Source of the DNA: Polynucleobacter necessarius
GTDB lineage: Bacteria > Pseudomonadota > Gammaproteobacteria > Burkholderiales > Burkholderiaceae
Direction of reading: 5' to 3'
Length of the DNA stretch: 64,000 bases
Assembly (NCBI RefSeq): GCF_900095205.1
Contig: NZ_LT606951.1
Span: 1,848,263-1,912,262, forward strand
Position numbers and translations under genes: made by a program. How positions within the stretch are numbered: the first letter of the stretch is position 1; each line of letters begins with the position of its first letter. A model generated the notes under the pieces. It worked only from the letters and a program-made list of their open reading frames with translations, ran no database searches and was not told the DNA's origin. This document shows positions 29,659-39,600 of the stretch, piece after piece.

Positions 29659-30451
29659 TTAGTAACGGAGCTTATAGCCATTTTGTAGCAGGCGCAAAGC
29701 AATAGCTGAGACTGCTATGAAAAAAAACAGAATACGATTGCCAAGCTACCCCCAAGGGGAGTTATCCGAAACACCAAAGAAACCCATAACGAAAGCCATC
29801 GATCATATAAAAGAAGGGATTGAAGTGGGATACAACTTGCCATGCTGATGGTAAAGAATGAATAGAGTAGAAAACACCCGACAACATAGTTGCAGGCATG
29901 ATGATGAAGTTCTGAAAAGCAGCCAACTGATCATATTTATCAGCCCAAATACCCGCTATTAATCCTAGACTTCCCAAGATTGCAGCGCCTAAGAAGGCGA
30001 ATACTAAAACCCATAACAGATATTCTAGAGATGGTGTCGCAAACCACATCGTAATGAGCAATACGCCTAGATCGACAACAATTCCTCTAAACACTGCCGC
30101 AAGAATATAAGCTGAATAAAACTCAAAATGACTTAAGGGCGCCAATAAAACAAATACTAAATTTCCAGTGACTTTTGACTGAATTAAAGATGAGGAAGTA
30201 TTTGCAAAAGCATTCTGCAAAACACTCATCATTACCAAGCCTGGGATTAAGAAGGTTGTGTAACTTAAACGACCATAAACTTCTCTACCCTCTAGCACAT
30301 GGCCAAAGATCATTAAATAAAGCACTGCCGTAAGAACTGGTGCTGCGACTGTCTGAAAAGCAACCTTATAAAAGCGCTTTATTTCCTTAAATAAAAGGGT
30401 GGGAAAGCCGCTACCATACTCCAAAGCAGGTCGATTAAGACCATGCTTCAT
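29659..30451 (-). pseudogene. ABC-2 type exporter permease, C-terminus destroyed
   Basis: Membrane subunit of an ABC-2 exporter. The first 229 residues are clean and contain five hydrophobic segments (PVLTAVLYLMIFGHVLEG, LIPGLVMMSVLQNAFANTSS, GVFYSIHSLPSAW, HFNPFFYMIDGFRYG). The end of the gene is broken three times: an extra G at 29783-29785, an extra G in the C5/G5 run at 29749-29753, and an A8/T8 run at 29720-29727 that needs 9. Restored, it would read FGVSDNSPWGSLAIV, then the last helix and ...LLQNGYKLRY ending at 29659. Loss of the last helix probably kills function. It overlaps the ATPase gene by ATGA. Confidence 0.8.
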
Positions 30452-31211
30452 CGAACGCCCCCAGACATGATGTTGACGAAGACTTCTTCCAAATCAGTTT
30501 TGCCTTCGCCATCTTTTTTTACGGAACCATAAAGACTTAATAAGTTAGCAGTGGTATCTAGAGCCACAATCCTACCTTGCTTAAGCATAGCAATTCGCTG
30601 ACATAAAGCTTCGGCCTCTTCCAAGTAATGGGTAGTCAACACAATGGTGTGTCCGTCTTGATTCAATCGACTAATAAAGTGCCATAGTGATTGACGCAAT
30701 TCAACATCAACACACCAGCAGCAGGCTCATCCAAAATAATCACCGGTGGACAATGAACCAAGGCCTGAGCAACTAGGACACGGCGCTTCATGCCGTCCGA
30801 TAAAGAGCGCATATTACTATCCGCCTTAGAAGTGAGATCAAGATTGGCCATGATTTCATCGATCCATGCTTCGTTATTACGAATACCAAAATAACCAGAC
30901 TGAAACTGCAAAGTCTCTCGCACAGTAAAAAATGGATCGAACACGAGCTCCTGGGGAACTACCCCAAGCATGCGCCGCGCTTCACGAAAGGTCTTCTGTA
31001 CATCAGCAGCACCCATAATTGCTGCATGCCCATGGGAGGGCTTCACTAAGCCAGCCAAAATTGAAATTAAGGTGGTCTTACCTGCTCCATTGGGGCCTAG
31101 CAAGCCAAAAAACTCGCCCGGCTCGATGACTAAAGAAACATCATCCAAAGCCTGAAGCGCTTCGTACTGCTTCGATATACTTTGAATCGATATTGCTGAA
31201 TGCATTGTCAT
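30448..31211 (-). pseudogene. ABC-2 type exporter ATPase, 2-bp insertion
   Basis: ATPase of the exporter. Walker A GPNGAGKTT, Q-loop GVVPQELVFDPFFTVRE, signature LSDGMKRRVLVAQAL and Walker B PPVIILDEPAAG are in the first frame. Immediately after Walker B the sequence has GTGTTG where GTTG is needed, a 2-bp GT duplication near 30698-30706. The rest (LRQSLWHFISRLNQDGHTIV, LTTHYLEEAEALCQRIAML) is in another frame. A dinucleotide insertion is not a homopolymer error, which supports real inactivation. The start overlaps the mlaB stop (ATGA). Confidence 0.85.
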
Positions 31212-31468
31212 TGCAAGCCTAGCAATACGGCTACGCCATAAACGCCAGCTAAGACCTTTAGTTTTTCTGGGGCACCTTCAATCGAAATGGATTGACCATC
31301 TGCCATGAGTTTTTTTTGCCATGCCAATAAGACTGTAAGCACCGAAGAATCAAAATCTTTCAGCGCTGAGCAATCAATTAATCGTAGGTTTACTGAATTC
31401 AGCAATCCATCTTTTTGTAACTGCAAAGCATTTTTTTGCGTAACAATAGTTGGTAAAAGAAAAGGCAT
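31208..31468 (-). CDS. mlaB: STAS-domain protein, MlaB-like
   Basis: An 86-aa single STAS domain. LINRRFTE-like VNLRLIDCSALKDFDSSVLT, VLLAWQKKLMADGQSISIEG and LKVLAGVYGV fit the fold, with the conserved Ser/Thr turn at DSSVLT. MlaB binds the MlaF ATPase and regulates the complex. ATG 31468 is chosen; a TTG directly after the mlaC stop (31486) is the other possibility. It is placed after mlaC as in other betaproteobacteria. Confidence 0.82.
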   Translation of the reverse strand: MPFLLPTIVTQKNALQLQKDGLLNSVNLRLIDCSALKDFDSSVLTVLLAWQKKLMADGQSISIEGAPEKLKVLAGVYGVAVLLGLQ

Positions 31469-31486
31469 ATTTTCTATAGCAAGCAA

Positions 31487-32128
31487 TTAATTGCCTGGCT
31501 TAGCAGTGGCTAATTGTTTATTACGGTCTTGCAAAAACTTCACCAAGCCCTCAATGCCGTTTTGACTAATTTGGTTCGAGAATTGATTGCGGTAAGCCTC
31601 AACCAACCAAACGCCCATAATGTTCATGTCGTAGACCTTCCAACCATTAGCCGTTTTTTCTAAACGGTAATCTAGAGGTACCGGGTCACCGCGACCTAAA
31701 ACGACCGTCTTCACAACCACTTCTTTATCGTCTGGCGCTGCACGCAAAGCCTTAAATTGCACGGTCTGATCGCGTAATTGGCTTAAAGCGCCAGAATAAG
31801 TACGAAGCAATAAATTTTTAAATTCCATGGAAAGCTGTGCTTGCTGCTCAGGCGCTGCCTTTTTCCAATTAGGACCCATCGCCATCTCTGTGGTGCGACG
31901 CATATCGGTATAAGGAACAATTTTCTTTTCAACTAAATCCACAATCTTTGGGATATTTCCCTTTTGAATATCAGGATCAGATTTAACTGATGTCATTACG
32001 TCTGTAACAACCATCTTAATTAAAGCATCAGGAGGTATTGATTGATCAGGAGTTTGGGCAAAAACAGTGCTGGCAATAAATAAGGTACCTGCCAAAATAA
32101 AACTGCAGATTCTTTTAAAGTTTTTCAT
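31487..32128 (-). CDS. mlaC: Periplasmic phospholipid-binding protein MlaC
   Basis: A 213-aa shuttle that carries phospholipids between outer-membrane MlaA and inner-membrane MlaFEDB. A signal peptide (MKNFKRICSFILAGTLFIAS, cleaved near VFAQT) is followed by the Tol-Tol-Ttg2 domain: MAMGPNWKKAAPEQQAQL, EFKNLLLRTYSGAL and GWKVYDMNIMGVWLVEAYRN. ATG 32128 is preferred because AGGAG lies 6 nt upstream; the frame opens six codons earlier. Intact. Confidence 0.93.
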   Translation of the reverse strand: MKNFKRICSFILAGTLFIASTVFAQTPDQSIPPDALIKMVVTDVMTSVKSDPDIQKGNIPKIVDLVEKKIVPYTDMRRTTEMAMGPNWKKAAPEQQAQLSMEFKNLLLRTYSGALSQLRDQTVQFKALRAAPDDKEVVVKTVVLGRGDPVPLDYRLEKTANGWKVYDMNIMGVWLVEAYRNQFSNQISQNGIEGLVKFLQDRNKQLATAKPGN

Positions 32129-32199
32129 ATTTCTCCTGCTCACCATCTTTATATAAATTGAGACTCATTTTAGTCGCTTCAACCTGCATTAGTTGATGC

Positions 32200-32958
32200 T
32201 TATTGATATGGATTCTCGTAAACCGGCATGAGTGGCTCTTCATCGTCACGACCCTCATTAATTTGATATGCCCGCCTCTGAATGTAGGCGTCACGCATAA
32301 AGCCGTACTTATCTATTGCGGCACCATCCAATAAATCTCCTGCTTCGTAATACGTGTTGCGGGCATTGACTACACGCAGGCCAGTAAGACTATTTTGCAA
32401 TGCAACATTTGGCAATAACCTAAACAAGTAATCTGACTCTAGGTCAGCTACGGTACCAAAGGTATCGCGTACATTGCTAGGTCCAAAAAAAGGTAGCACT
32501 ACATATGGTCCTGAAGGCACACCCCAAACGCCAAGTGTTTGACCCCAATCTTCCTTGTGCTTCTCAAGTCCGCCTGGAGTCGCCAAATCTAATAAGCCAC
32601 CCAAACCCATGGTCGTATTAACAGCAACCCGCATTAAATCATTAAAGGCATAGTCTGGCTTGCCTTGCAACAGGTTATATAATGCTGTGTAGATATCGCT
32701 GTAGTTACTAAAGAAGTTATAAATTCCTTCTCGTACAAATTCAGGCAATATGAAGCGATAACCTGCAACAACTGGCTTCAATAAATATGCATCCAAACCC
32801 TCGTTGAACTCAAATACAGATCGATTGAAGGGCTCCCAAGGGTCTTGTGGGGATCGCTCTACACCAGCTGGAATTGATGCACATCCCACTAGTAATGCAG
32901 CCATCAACAGCAGGACACAGCGCTTAATCCGATTCAGAAAATTGAAATAAAAAAACAT
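32200..32958 (-). CDS. mlaA: Outer-membrane lipoprotein MlaA (VacJ)
   Basis: A 252-aa lipoprotein that removes mislocalised phospholipids from the outer leaflet. The lipobox LVGC is near residue 25; then DPWEPFNRSVFEFNEGLDAY, FFSNYSDIYTALYNLLQGK, VAVNTTMGLGGLLDLAT and EDWGQTLGVWGVPSGPYVVL, all hallmarks of VacJ. The start overlaps the mlaD stop (TAATG). Intact. Confidence 0.95.
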   Translation of the reverse strand: MFFYFNFLNRIKRCVLLLMAALLVGCASIPAGVERSPQDPWEPFNRSVFEFNEGLDAYLLKPVVAGYRFILPEFVREGIYNFFSNYSDIYTALYNLLQGKPDYAFNDLMRVAVNTTMGLGGLLDLATPGGLEKHKEDWGQTLGVWGVPSGPYVVLPFFGPSNVRDTFGTVADLESDYLFRLLPNVALQNSLTGLRVVNARNTYYEAGDLLDGAAIDKYGFMRDAYIQRRAYQINEGRDDEEPLMPVYENPYQ

Positions 32959-33440
32959 TATTTAGCCGTACTCTTCTCTTGGCCGCTATCGGCCGCTTTG
33001 TTATAGAGAAATTGACTAATTAGACTTTCCAAAACAATTGCTGATTGTGTTTGTGAAATCTTTTCACCATTGTTAAGCATATCGTCAGAACCACCTGCCT
33101 CAAGACCAATATATTGCTCACCCAACAAACCGGATGTCAAAATCTTTGCTGAAGAATCTTTTGGAAACTTATAGGAGTCTTCAATAGTCATCACTACTGT
33201 TGCTTGGTAAGTTTTGTCATCAAAAGAAATATTGGCAATCCTACCTACGACTACACCAGCACTCTTCACAGGCGCACGAGGTTTAAGGCCGCCAATGTTG
33301 TCAAAGCGCGCAGAAATTTTGTATGTTGGCGCAAATGACACAGCATTCATATTGCCAACTTTAAGCGCGAGAAACAATGCCGCCAATAAACCTATAGCAA
33401 CAAAAATTCCGACCCAAATATCAATTGCACTTTTTCTCAT
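32958..33440 (-). CDS. mlaD: MCE-domain phospholipid transport protein MlaD
   Basis: A 160-aa protein. One N-terminal membrane helix (IDIWVGIFVAIGLLAALFLA) precedes an MCE domain (YKISARFDNIGGLKPRAPVK, SAGVVVGRIANISFD, AKILTSGLLGEQYIGLEAGG). It forms the hexameric ring docked on MlaE. Intact. Confidence 0.95.
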   Translation of the reverse strand: MRKSAIDIWVGIFVAIGLLAALFLALKVGNMNAVSFAPTYKISARFDNIGGLKPRAPVKSAGVVVGRIANISFDDKTYQATVVMTIEDSYKFPKDSSAKILTSGLLGEQYIGLEAGGSDDMLNNGEKISQTQSAIVLESLISQFLYNKAADSGQEKSTAK

Positions 33441-33461
33441 AAGAGCCCCAGTTTATTCTTT

Positions 33462-34271
33462 CTAATTTGAGAACATCATCGCGGTTAGCAAGAAATCTAA
33501 TGCTAAAACCGATAAAGAGGAGATCACCACTGTACGAGTAGTGGCTTGCGACACACCTTCAGGGGTTGGTCTAGATTCGTAACCTTGATACAAAGCGATA
33601 AAAGTCACTGCTACGCCAAACACCATACTTTTGATTAGGCCATTACCAATATCAGAAAATAAATCAACACCACCCTGCATCTGAGACCAGAAAGCGCCTG
33701 AGTCCACTCCAATTAATGGGATGCCCACTAGATAACCACCCAAAACACCGACTGCCGTAAAAATGGTTGCCAAAATTGGCATCGAAATAACACCCGCCCA
33801 AAGTCGCGGCGCAATCACTCGACCCAGTGGATCAACCGCCATCATTTCCATGGCTGTCAATTGTTCGCCCGCCTTCATCAAGCCAATTTCTGCTGTTAAA
33901 GAAGTCCCTGCTCTACCGGCAAAAAGTAAAGCGGTAATCACTGGACCCAACTCACGAGTTAAGGAGAGGGCAACCAATAAGCCAAGCGCTTGCTCTGAAC
34001 CATAACGATTCAATGTGTAGTAACCTTGCAAGCCCAAAACAAAACCGACAAATAACCCTGATACGGCAATGATGACAAATGAATGATTGCCGACAAATAG
34101 AATTTGATCTATTACTAAACGTGGTCTTTTTAGCAAAAATCCGGAGCGCAAAATTACTGCTAAAAACATCCTAGCTGCCAAACCAAGACTACTTAAATTG
34201 CGACGCACAAAGAATCCGAAATCGCCAAATAAATCCAGAATAAGGTCGAAGGTTTTTCGCAGCACGATCAC
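33462..34271 (-). CDS. mlaE: Phospholipid ABC transporter permease MlaE
   Basis: A 269-aa permease with about five helices. Signature: ALLFAGRAGTSLTAEIGLMK, ELGPVITA, EQLTAMEMMAVDPLGRVIAP and VTFIALYQGYESRPTPEGVS. The start is GTG and overlaps the mlaF stop (GTGA). Intact. Confidence 0.95.
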   Translation of the reverse strand: MIVLRKTFDLILDLFGDFGFFVRRNLSSLGLAARMFLAVILRSGFLLKRPRLVIDQILFVGNHSFVIIAVSGLFVGFVLGLQGYYTLNRYGSEQALGLLVALSLTRELGPVITALLFAGRAGTSLTAEIGLMKAGEQLTAMEMMAVDPLGRVIAPRLWAGVISMPILATIFTAVGVLGGYLVGIPLIGVDSGAFWSQMQGGVDLFSDIGNGLIKSMVFGVAVTFIALYQGYESRPTPEGVSQATTRTVVISSLSVLALDFLLTAMMFSN

Positions 34272-35122
34272 TTTGTCCCCATTCCAAAATCTTCTTCCAA
34301 GCTTTTTCCTGGATAGTGAAATGGCACGGGTCCATCTGGTGATGCGTCCAAAAACTGTCTAACAAATGGATCAGTTGAGCGGCTTAACTCTTCGGGGGTT
34401 CCTTCTGCACCAATGCGACCATTTGCAATGAAATACACATAATCAGCAATAGCAAAAGTTTCCTCTACATCATGTGTAACCAATAAGCTCGTAGCACCCA
34501 AAGCATCACTGAGATCACGAATCAAGCGCGCAGTAATCCCGAGTGATATTGGATCAAGGCCGGCAAAAGGCTCGTCATACATGATGAGGGGAGGATCTAA
34601 TGCAATCGCTCGAGCTAAGGCAACACGTCTTGCCATACCACCTGAAATTTGTGATGGCATTAAATCACGAGCGCCACGTAGGCCCACAGCATTTAACTTC
34701 ATCAATACTAATGAGTGCAATAGCTCTTCACTGAGGTTGGTATGTTCACGCAATGGAAATGCCGCATTTTCAAAAACACTGAGGTCAGTAAACAAAGCGC
34801 CAAATTGAAATAACATGCCCATGCGTCGACGAGCCGCCATCAACTGGTCAGTATTCATTTTTCCAATGTCTTGCCCTTCAAAAAGCACTTCTCCTGATTG
34901 CGCAGAGTATTGACCGCCGATTAAACGAAGGATGGTAGTTTTACCGCAACCAGAGCCGCCCATAACCGCAACCACTTGACCACGTCGAAACTCCATATTG
35001 AGTCCCGACAAAATCTGCCGCTCACCTGCCGCATAGGAAAAGTCGACGTCCTGAATAGAAACGACAACTTCACCCGCAGCTGGTTTATTAACATCCAAAG
35101 AGGTTGGCTGATCGCTGTTCAT
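34268..35122 (-). CDS. mlaF: Phospholipid ABC transporter ATPase MlaF
   Basis: A 284-aa ATPase powering MlaFEDB. Walker A GGSGCGKTT, Q-loop GMLFQFGALFTD, signature ISGGMARRVALARA, Walker B LIMYDEPFAGLDP and the switch His in LVTHDVEETF. First gene of mlaFEDACB. It ends 10 nt upstream of nothing else; gltD stops 10 nt before its start on the same strand. Intact. Confidence 0.96.
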   Translation of the reverse strand: MNSDQPTSLDVNKPAAGEVVVSIQDVDFSYAAGERQILSGLNMEFRRGQVVAVMGGSGCGKTTILRLIGGQYSAQSGEVLFEGQDIGKMNTDQLMAARRRMGMLFQFGALFTDLSVFENAAFPLREHTNLSEELLHSLVLMKLNAVGLRGARDLMPSQISGGMARRVALARAIALDPPLIMYDEPFAGLDPISLGITARLIRDLSDALGATSLLVTHDVEETFAIADYVYFIANGRIGAEGTPEELSRSTDPFVRQFLDASPDGPVPFHYPGKSLEEDFGMGTK

Positions 35123-35132
35123 ATCCCCGATA

Positions 35133-36596
35133 TTATCGGGGTAAAACAGATGACCCCATTAAATACTGGTCTACTGCTTGGGCGCACTGACGACCTTCGC
35201 GAATTGCCCAAACCACCAAAGACTGTCCACGGCGCATATCGCCCGCAGCAAAAACCTTTGGAACGTTGGTTTGATAGGCATTTTGACCCTCTACAGTCGC
35301 TTTTGCGTTACCTCTCGCGTCTTTTTCAACACCAAAAGCATTGAGAACTTGCTGAACTGGCGATACAAAGCCCATTGCCAAAAGCACTAAATCTGCCTTG
35401 ATCTCAAATTCAGAGTTTGGAACTTCTGACATTTTCCCGTCTTTCCATTCCAAACGGAAACCAATCAGTTTTTCAACTTTGCCGTTTTTACCTTCAAAAC
35501 GCTTCGTTCCAACCGACCAATCACGATCGCAACCCTCTTCATACGAGGAGGAAGTACGCAACTTCGTAGGCCAATAAGGCCATACCAAAGGCTTGTTCTC
35601 GAGTTCTGGAGGTTGTGGGAGCAATTCGAATTGAGTGATCTTGCTAGCGCCATGACGGTTTGAAGTTCCAACACAATCTGAGCCTGTATCACCACCACCA
35701 ATCACTACAACATGCTTATCTGTTGCGCGGATCTCATTTTTAAAATCGCCAGCATTTTCTTTATTTTGAGGAATTAAGAATTCCAACGCATAGTGAACTC
35801 CGGCCAACTCACGACCTGGTACAGGTAAGTCACGTGGCTGCTCTGCGCCACCTGTAATGACTACTGCATCAAAGTCTTTCATCAACTGGTCAGGCGATAC
35901 TGTTTTAGAAGAGTAATTCTTAACTTCAGCACCAACTGCCTCTTTCTCAACAAAAACGCCTGTTTCAAATTTCACGCCTTCAGCTTGCATCTGTTCTGCG
36001 CGACGATCAATTAACCACTTTTCCATTTTGAAATCAGGAATACCATACCGAAGCAAGCCACCAATACGATCATTCTTTTCAAATACGGTAACGTCATGAC
36101 CAACACGCGCCAACTGCTGGGCGGCTGCCATCCCTGCAGGACCACCGCCAACGACGGCCACTTTTTTACCGGTCTTAATTTTAGAAGGCTGAGGCTTAAC
36201 CCATCCACTTTCCCAGCCTTTATTGATAATGGCATGCTCAATAGACTTAATACCCACTGGCGCACGATTAATTCCTAATGTGCAAGCAGCTTCGCAAGGA
36301 GTCGGGCAAATACGACCGGTGAACTCAGGAAAGTTATTGGTAGATTGCAAGACATCTAATACATTCTTCCAATCACTATGAAACACCAAATCGTTGAAGT
36401 CAGGGATGATGTTATTTACAGGACAGCCATTGTTGCAAAACGGAATGCCGCAATTCATACAACGCGCACCCTGAATCTTGGCTTCTTCATCAGTCAAAGC
36501 AGCAACAAACTCTTTGTAATGATGGAGACGTTTAACCGGCGCTTCGTACGTTTCATCGACGCGCTCAAACTCCATAAATCCAGTGACCTTACCCAC
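35133..36596 (-). CDS. gltD: Glutamate synthase (NADPH) small subunit
   Basis: A 487-aa flavoprotein that passes NADPH electrons to GltB. It has N-terminal [4Fe-4S] cysteines in [19 protein letters not shown] and [13 protein letters not shown]. The FAD site is [20 protein letters not shown] and the NADPH site [14 protein letters not shown]. The start is GTG at 36596, because the family opens [11 protein letters not shown]. The gene is clean although gltB just upstream is destroyed. Without GltB the protein has no known route to glutamate; it may be decaying next or serve as a stand-alone oxidoreductase (inference). Confidence 0.95.
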   Translation of the reverse strand: MGKVTGFMEFERVDETYEAPVKRLHHYKEFVAALTDEEAKIQGARCMNCGIPFCNNGCPVNNIIPDFNDLVFHSDWKNVLDVLQSTNNFPEFTGRICPTPCEAACTLGINRAPVGIKSIEHAIINKGWESGWVKPQPSKIKTGKKVAVVGGGPAGMAAAQQLARVGHDVTVFEKNDRIGGLLRYGIPDFKMEKWLIDRRAEQMQAEGVKFETGVFVEKEAVGAEVKNYSSKTVSPDQLMKDFDAVVITGGAEQPRDLPVPGRELAGVHYALEFLIPQNKENAGDFKNEIRATDKHVVVIGGGDTGSDCVGTSNRHGASKITQFELLPQPPELENKPLVWPYWPTKLRTSSSYEEGCDRDWSVGTKRFEGKNGKVEKLIGFRLEWKDGKMSEVPNSEFEIKADLVLLAMGFVSPVQQVLNAFGVEKDARGNAKATVEGQNAYQTNVPKVFAAGDMRRGQSLVVWAIREGRQCAQAVDQYLMGSSVLPR

Positions 36597-36647
36597 ATCT
36601 AATCCTTAGTATCTTTTCTTAATATATATCTGTGTTGATTCAGTAAA

Positions 36648-39600
36648 TTAAGCAGCAACCGTGTTGTTTTGTGCTTTTTCCCACAATTCACCCAAAGCAC
36701 GCTTGTACTCTGTTGGGAGAACTTTCACAAAACGACCGCGGGCATTTTCCCAATCGGCCAAGATTGCTTTGGCACGCTCAGAGCCCGTATGACGGAAGTG
36801 CTTTTCAATCAAGCTCTTCAAAATTTGTTCGTCAGTTAAACGCTCACCGCCATCTTTTACATCAACAGGGGCATGCCATTCAGATTTCAGCGTCTTCGCG
36901 ATTTGCTCTACAGAAGGAAGCACCTTTTCCAAGGACGCCATGCTAGTATTGCGGCGCTTATCAAACATCTCATCTTCATCGTAAACATAAGCGATACCAC
37001 CACTCATGCCTGCTGCAAAGTTGCGCCCTGTAGCCCCCAATACCACCACTGTTCCACCAGTCATATATTCACAACCGTGATCCCCGGCACCTTCAACAAC
37101 CGTAGTTGCTCCAGAATTACGAACTGCGAAACGCTCGCCAGCAACACCATTAAAGAATGCTTCACCAGCAATTGCGCCGTATAGAACAGTATTGCCAACA
37201 ATAATGTTCTTCGCTGTATCCCCGCGGAACTCATGTGGAGCACGAACGATGACACGACCACCAGACAATCCCTTGCCAACGTAGTCATTGCCGTCGCCAA
37301 CCAAATCCAAAGTGATACCGCGAGCCAAGAAAGCTGCGAAGCTTTGTCCAACAGTGCCATTTAATTGAATATAAATAGTGTCATCAGGTAAGCCTGCATG
37401 ACCATAACGCTGAGCAACCTCTCCTGAGAGCATTGCACCTACGGTACGATTAACATTTTTCACTGGAACAATGAATGAGACTTTTTCACCTCGTTCTAGT
37501 GCAGGCTCACTCTTCTCGATCAAACTATTGTCAAGCGCATTTGCTAAACCATGATCTTGTGTGAGCACTTGATAACGTGGCACTTCTGCAGCAACCTGTG
37601 GCTCTGCAAAAATCTTGCTAAAGTCCAAGCCATGCACTTTCCAGTTCTCAATGCCTTTACGGGTATCTAATAAATCAACTCGACCAATCAAGTCATCAAA
37701 CTTGCGAATACCCAATTGCGCCATGATTTCGCGAGCTTCTTCAGCAATGAAGAAGAAGTTCACAACATGCTCTGGCTTGCCTGAGAATTTTTTACGCAAT
37801 TCTGGATCTTATGTAGCAACACCAACTGGGCATGCATTCAAATGACACTTACGCATCATGATGCAACCTTCGACTACCAATGGTGCCGTTGCAAATCCAA
37901 ATTCATCTGCACCCAATAAAGCACCGATCACTACATCGCGACCAGTCTTCATTTGTCCGTCAGCCTGAACACGAATACGACTACGTAAGCCATTGAGCAC
38001 CAAAGTCTGTTGCGTTTTCGCCAAGCCTAGCTCCCATGGAGAACCAGCATGCTTAATAGAAGAGAGTGGTGATGCGCCAGTTCCGCCATCATGGCCAGCG
38101 ATCACAACGTGATCTGCTTTTGCTTTTGCAACACCCGCAGCAACTGTGCCAACACCTACTTCTGAAACCAACTTCACAGATACGTCAGCTTTTGGATTAA
38201 CGTTCTTCAAGTCATGAATCAATTGAGCGATATCTTCAATTGAATAAATGTCGTGATGTGGAGGAGGTGATATTAATCCGACGCCTGGTACTGAGAAACG
38301 TAACTTACCAATGTAATCAGAAACCTTACTGCTAGGCAATTGACCGCCCTCGCCAGGTTTAGCACCTTGTGCCATCTTGATCTGAATTTGATCAGCAGAA
38401 CGTAAATATTCTGTAGTAACGCCAAAACAACCTGAAGCAACCTGCTTAATCTTAGAGCGCAATGAATCGCCGTCCAACAAAGGAATGTTGGCCTCAACTA
38501 CATCGCTACCCAAAATGCTGGCTAAAGTCTCGCCCTTCTTAATAGGAATGCCCTTGAGTTCGTTCACATAACGATTTGGATCTTCGCCGCCTTCGCCAGT
38601 ATTGGACTTTCCACCGATACGGTTCATAGCAATCGCTAGAGTCGCATGCGCTTCAGTTGAGATTGAACCTAAGGACATGGCACCAGTTGCAAATCGTTTA
38701 ACGATTTCTTTTGCAGACTCAACTTCATCTAATGGAATTGCTTTTGCTGGATCAATCTTGAATTCAAATAAACCACGCAATGTCATTTGACGTTTTGTTT
38801 GGTCATTGATGGTATTGGCGTACTCTTTATACGTTTGGCAGCCTTTTTCTGGACCAATGCGCGTGGAATGCTGTAATTTCGCAATCGTGTCAGGAGTCCA
38901 CATATGGTTTTCGCCACGAATACGGAATGCATACTCTCCACCAGCATCAAGCATGTTAGTCAAGACTGGGTCATTGCCAAAAGCAGCGGTATGCATACGC
39001 AATGCCTCTTCGGCCACTTCAAAAACACCAATTCCGCCTACATTGGAAGGTGTGCCCTTAAAGTACTGATCAATAATGTCGCGATTCAAACCAATCGCTT
39101 CAAAAATCTGGGAGCCAGTGTAAGACATATAAGTTGAGATGCCCATTTTGGACATGACCTTTTGCAAGCCCTTACCAACTGCTTTAACAAAGTTCTTCAC
39201 TGCTTTTTCAGCAGATAAGTCACCCGATAAACCTTTAGCCATTTCTGCCAAAGTTTCCATTACAAGGTATGGATGAACGGCTTCTGCGCCATAACCTGCC
39301 AAGAGTGCAAAGTGGTGAGTCTCACGAGCACTACCAGTCTCAACAACTAGACCAACGCTTGTACGCAAACCTTTTTGTACCAAGTGCTGATGAATTGCTA
39401 AGGTAGCTAACAACGCAGGAATGGCTACATGCTTCTCATCAACCTGACGATCACTCACGATCAAAATGTTGTAACCGGAGCGAACAGCATCAGCTGCTTC
39501 AGCGCATAAAGATGCCAGACGAGCTTCAATGTCTGCTTTACCCCAAGACGCTGGATAGCAAATGTCCAACTCATAAGAGCGGAACTTCCCATTGGTGTAA

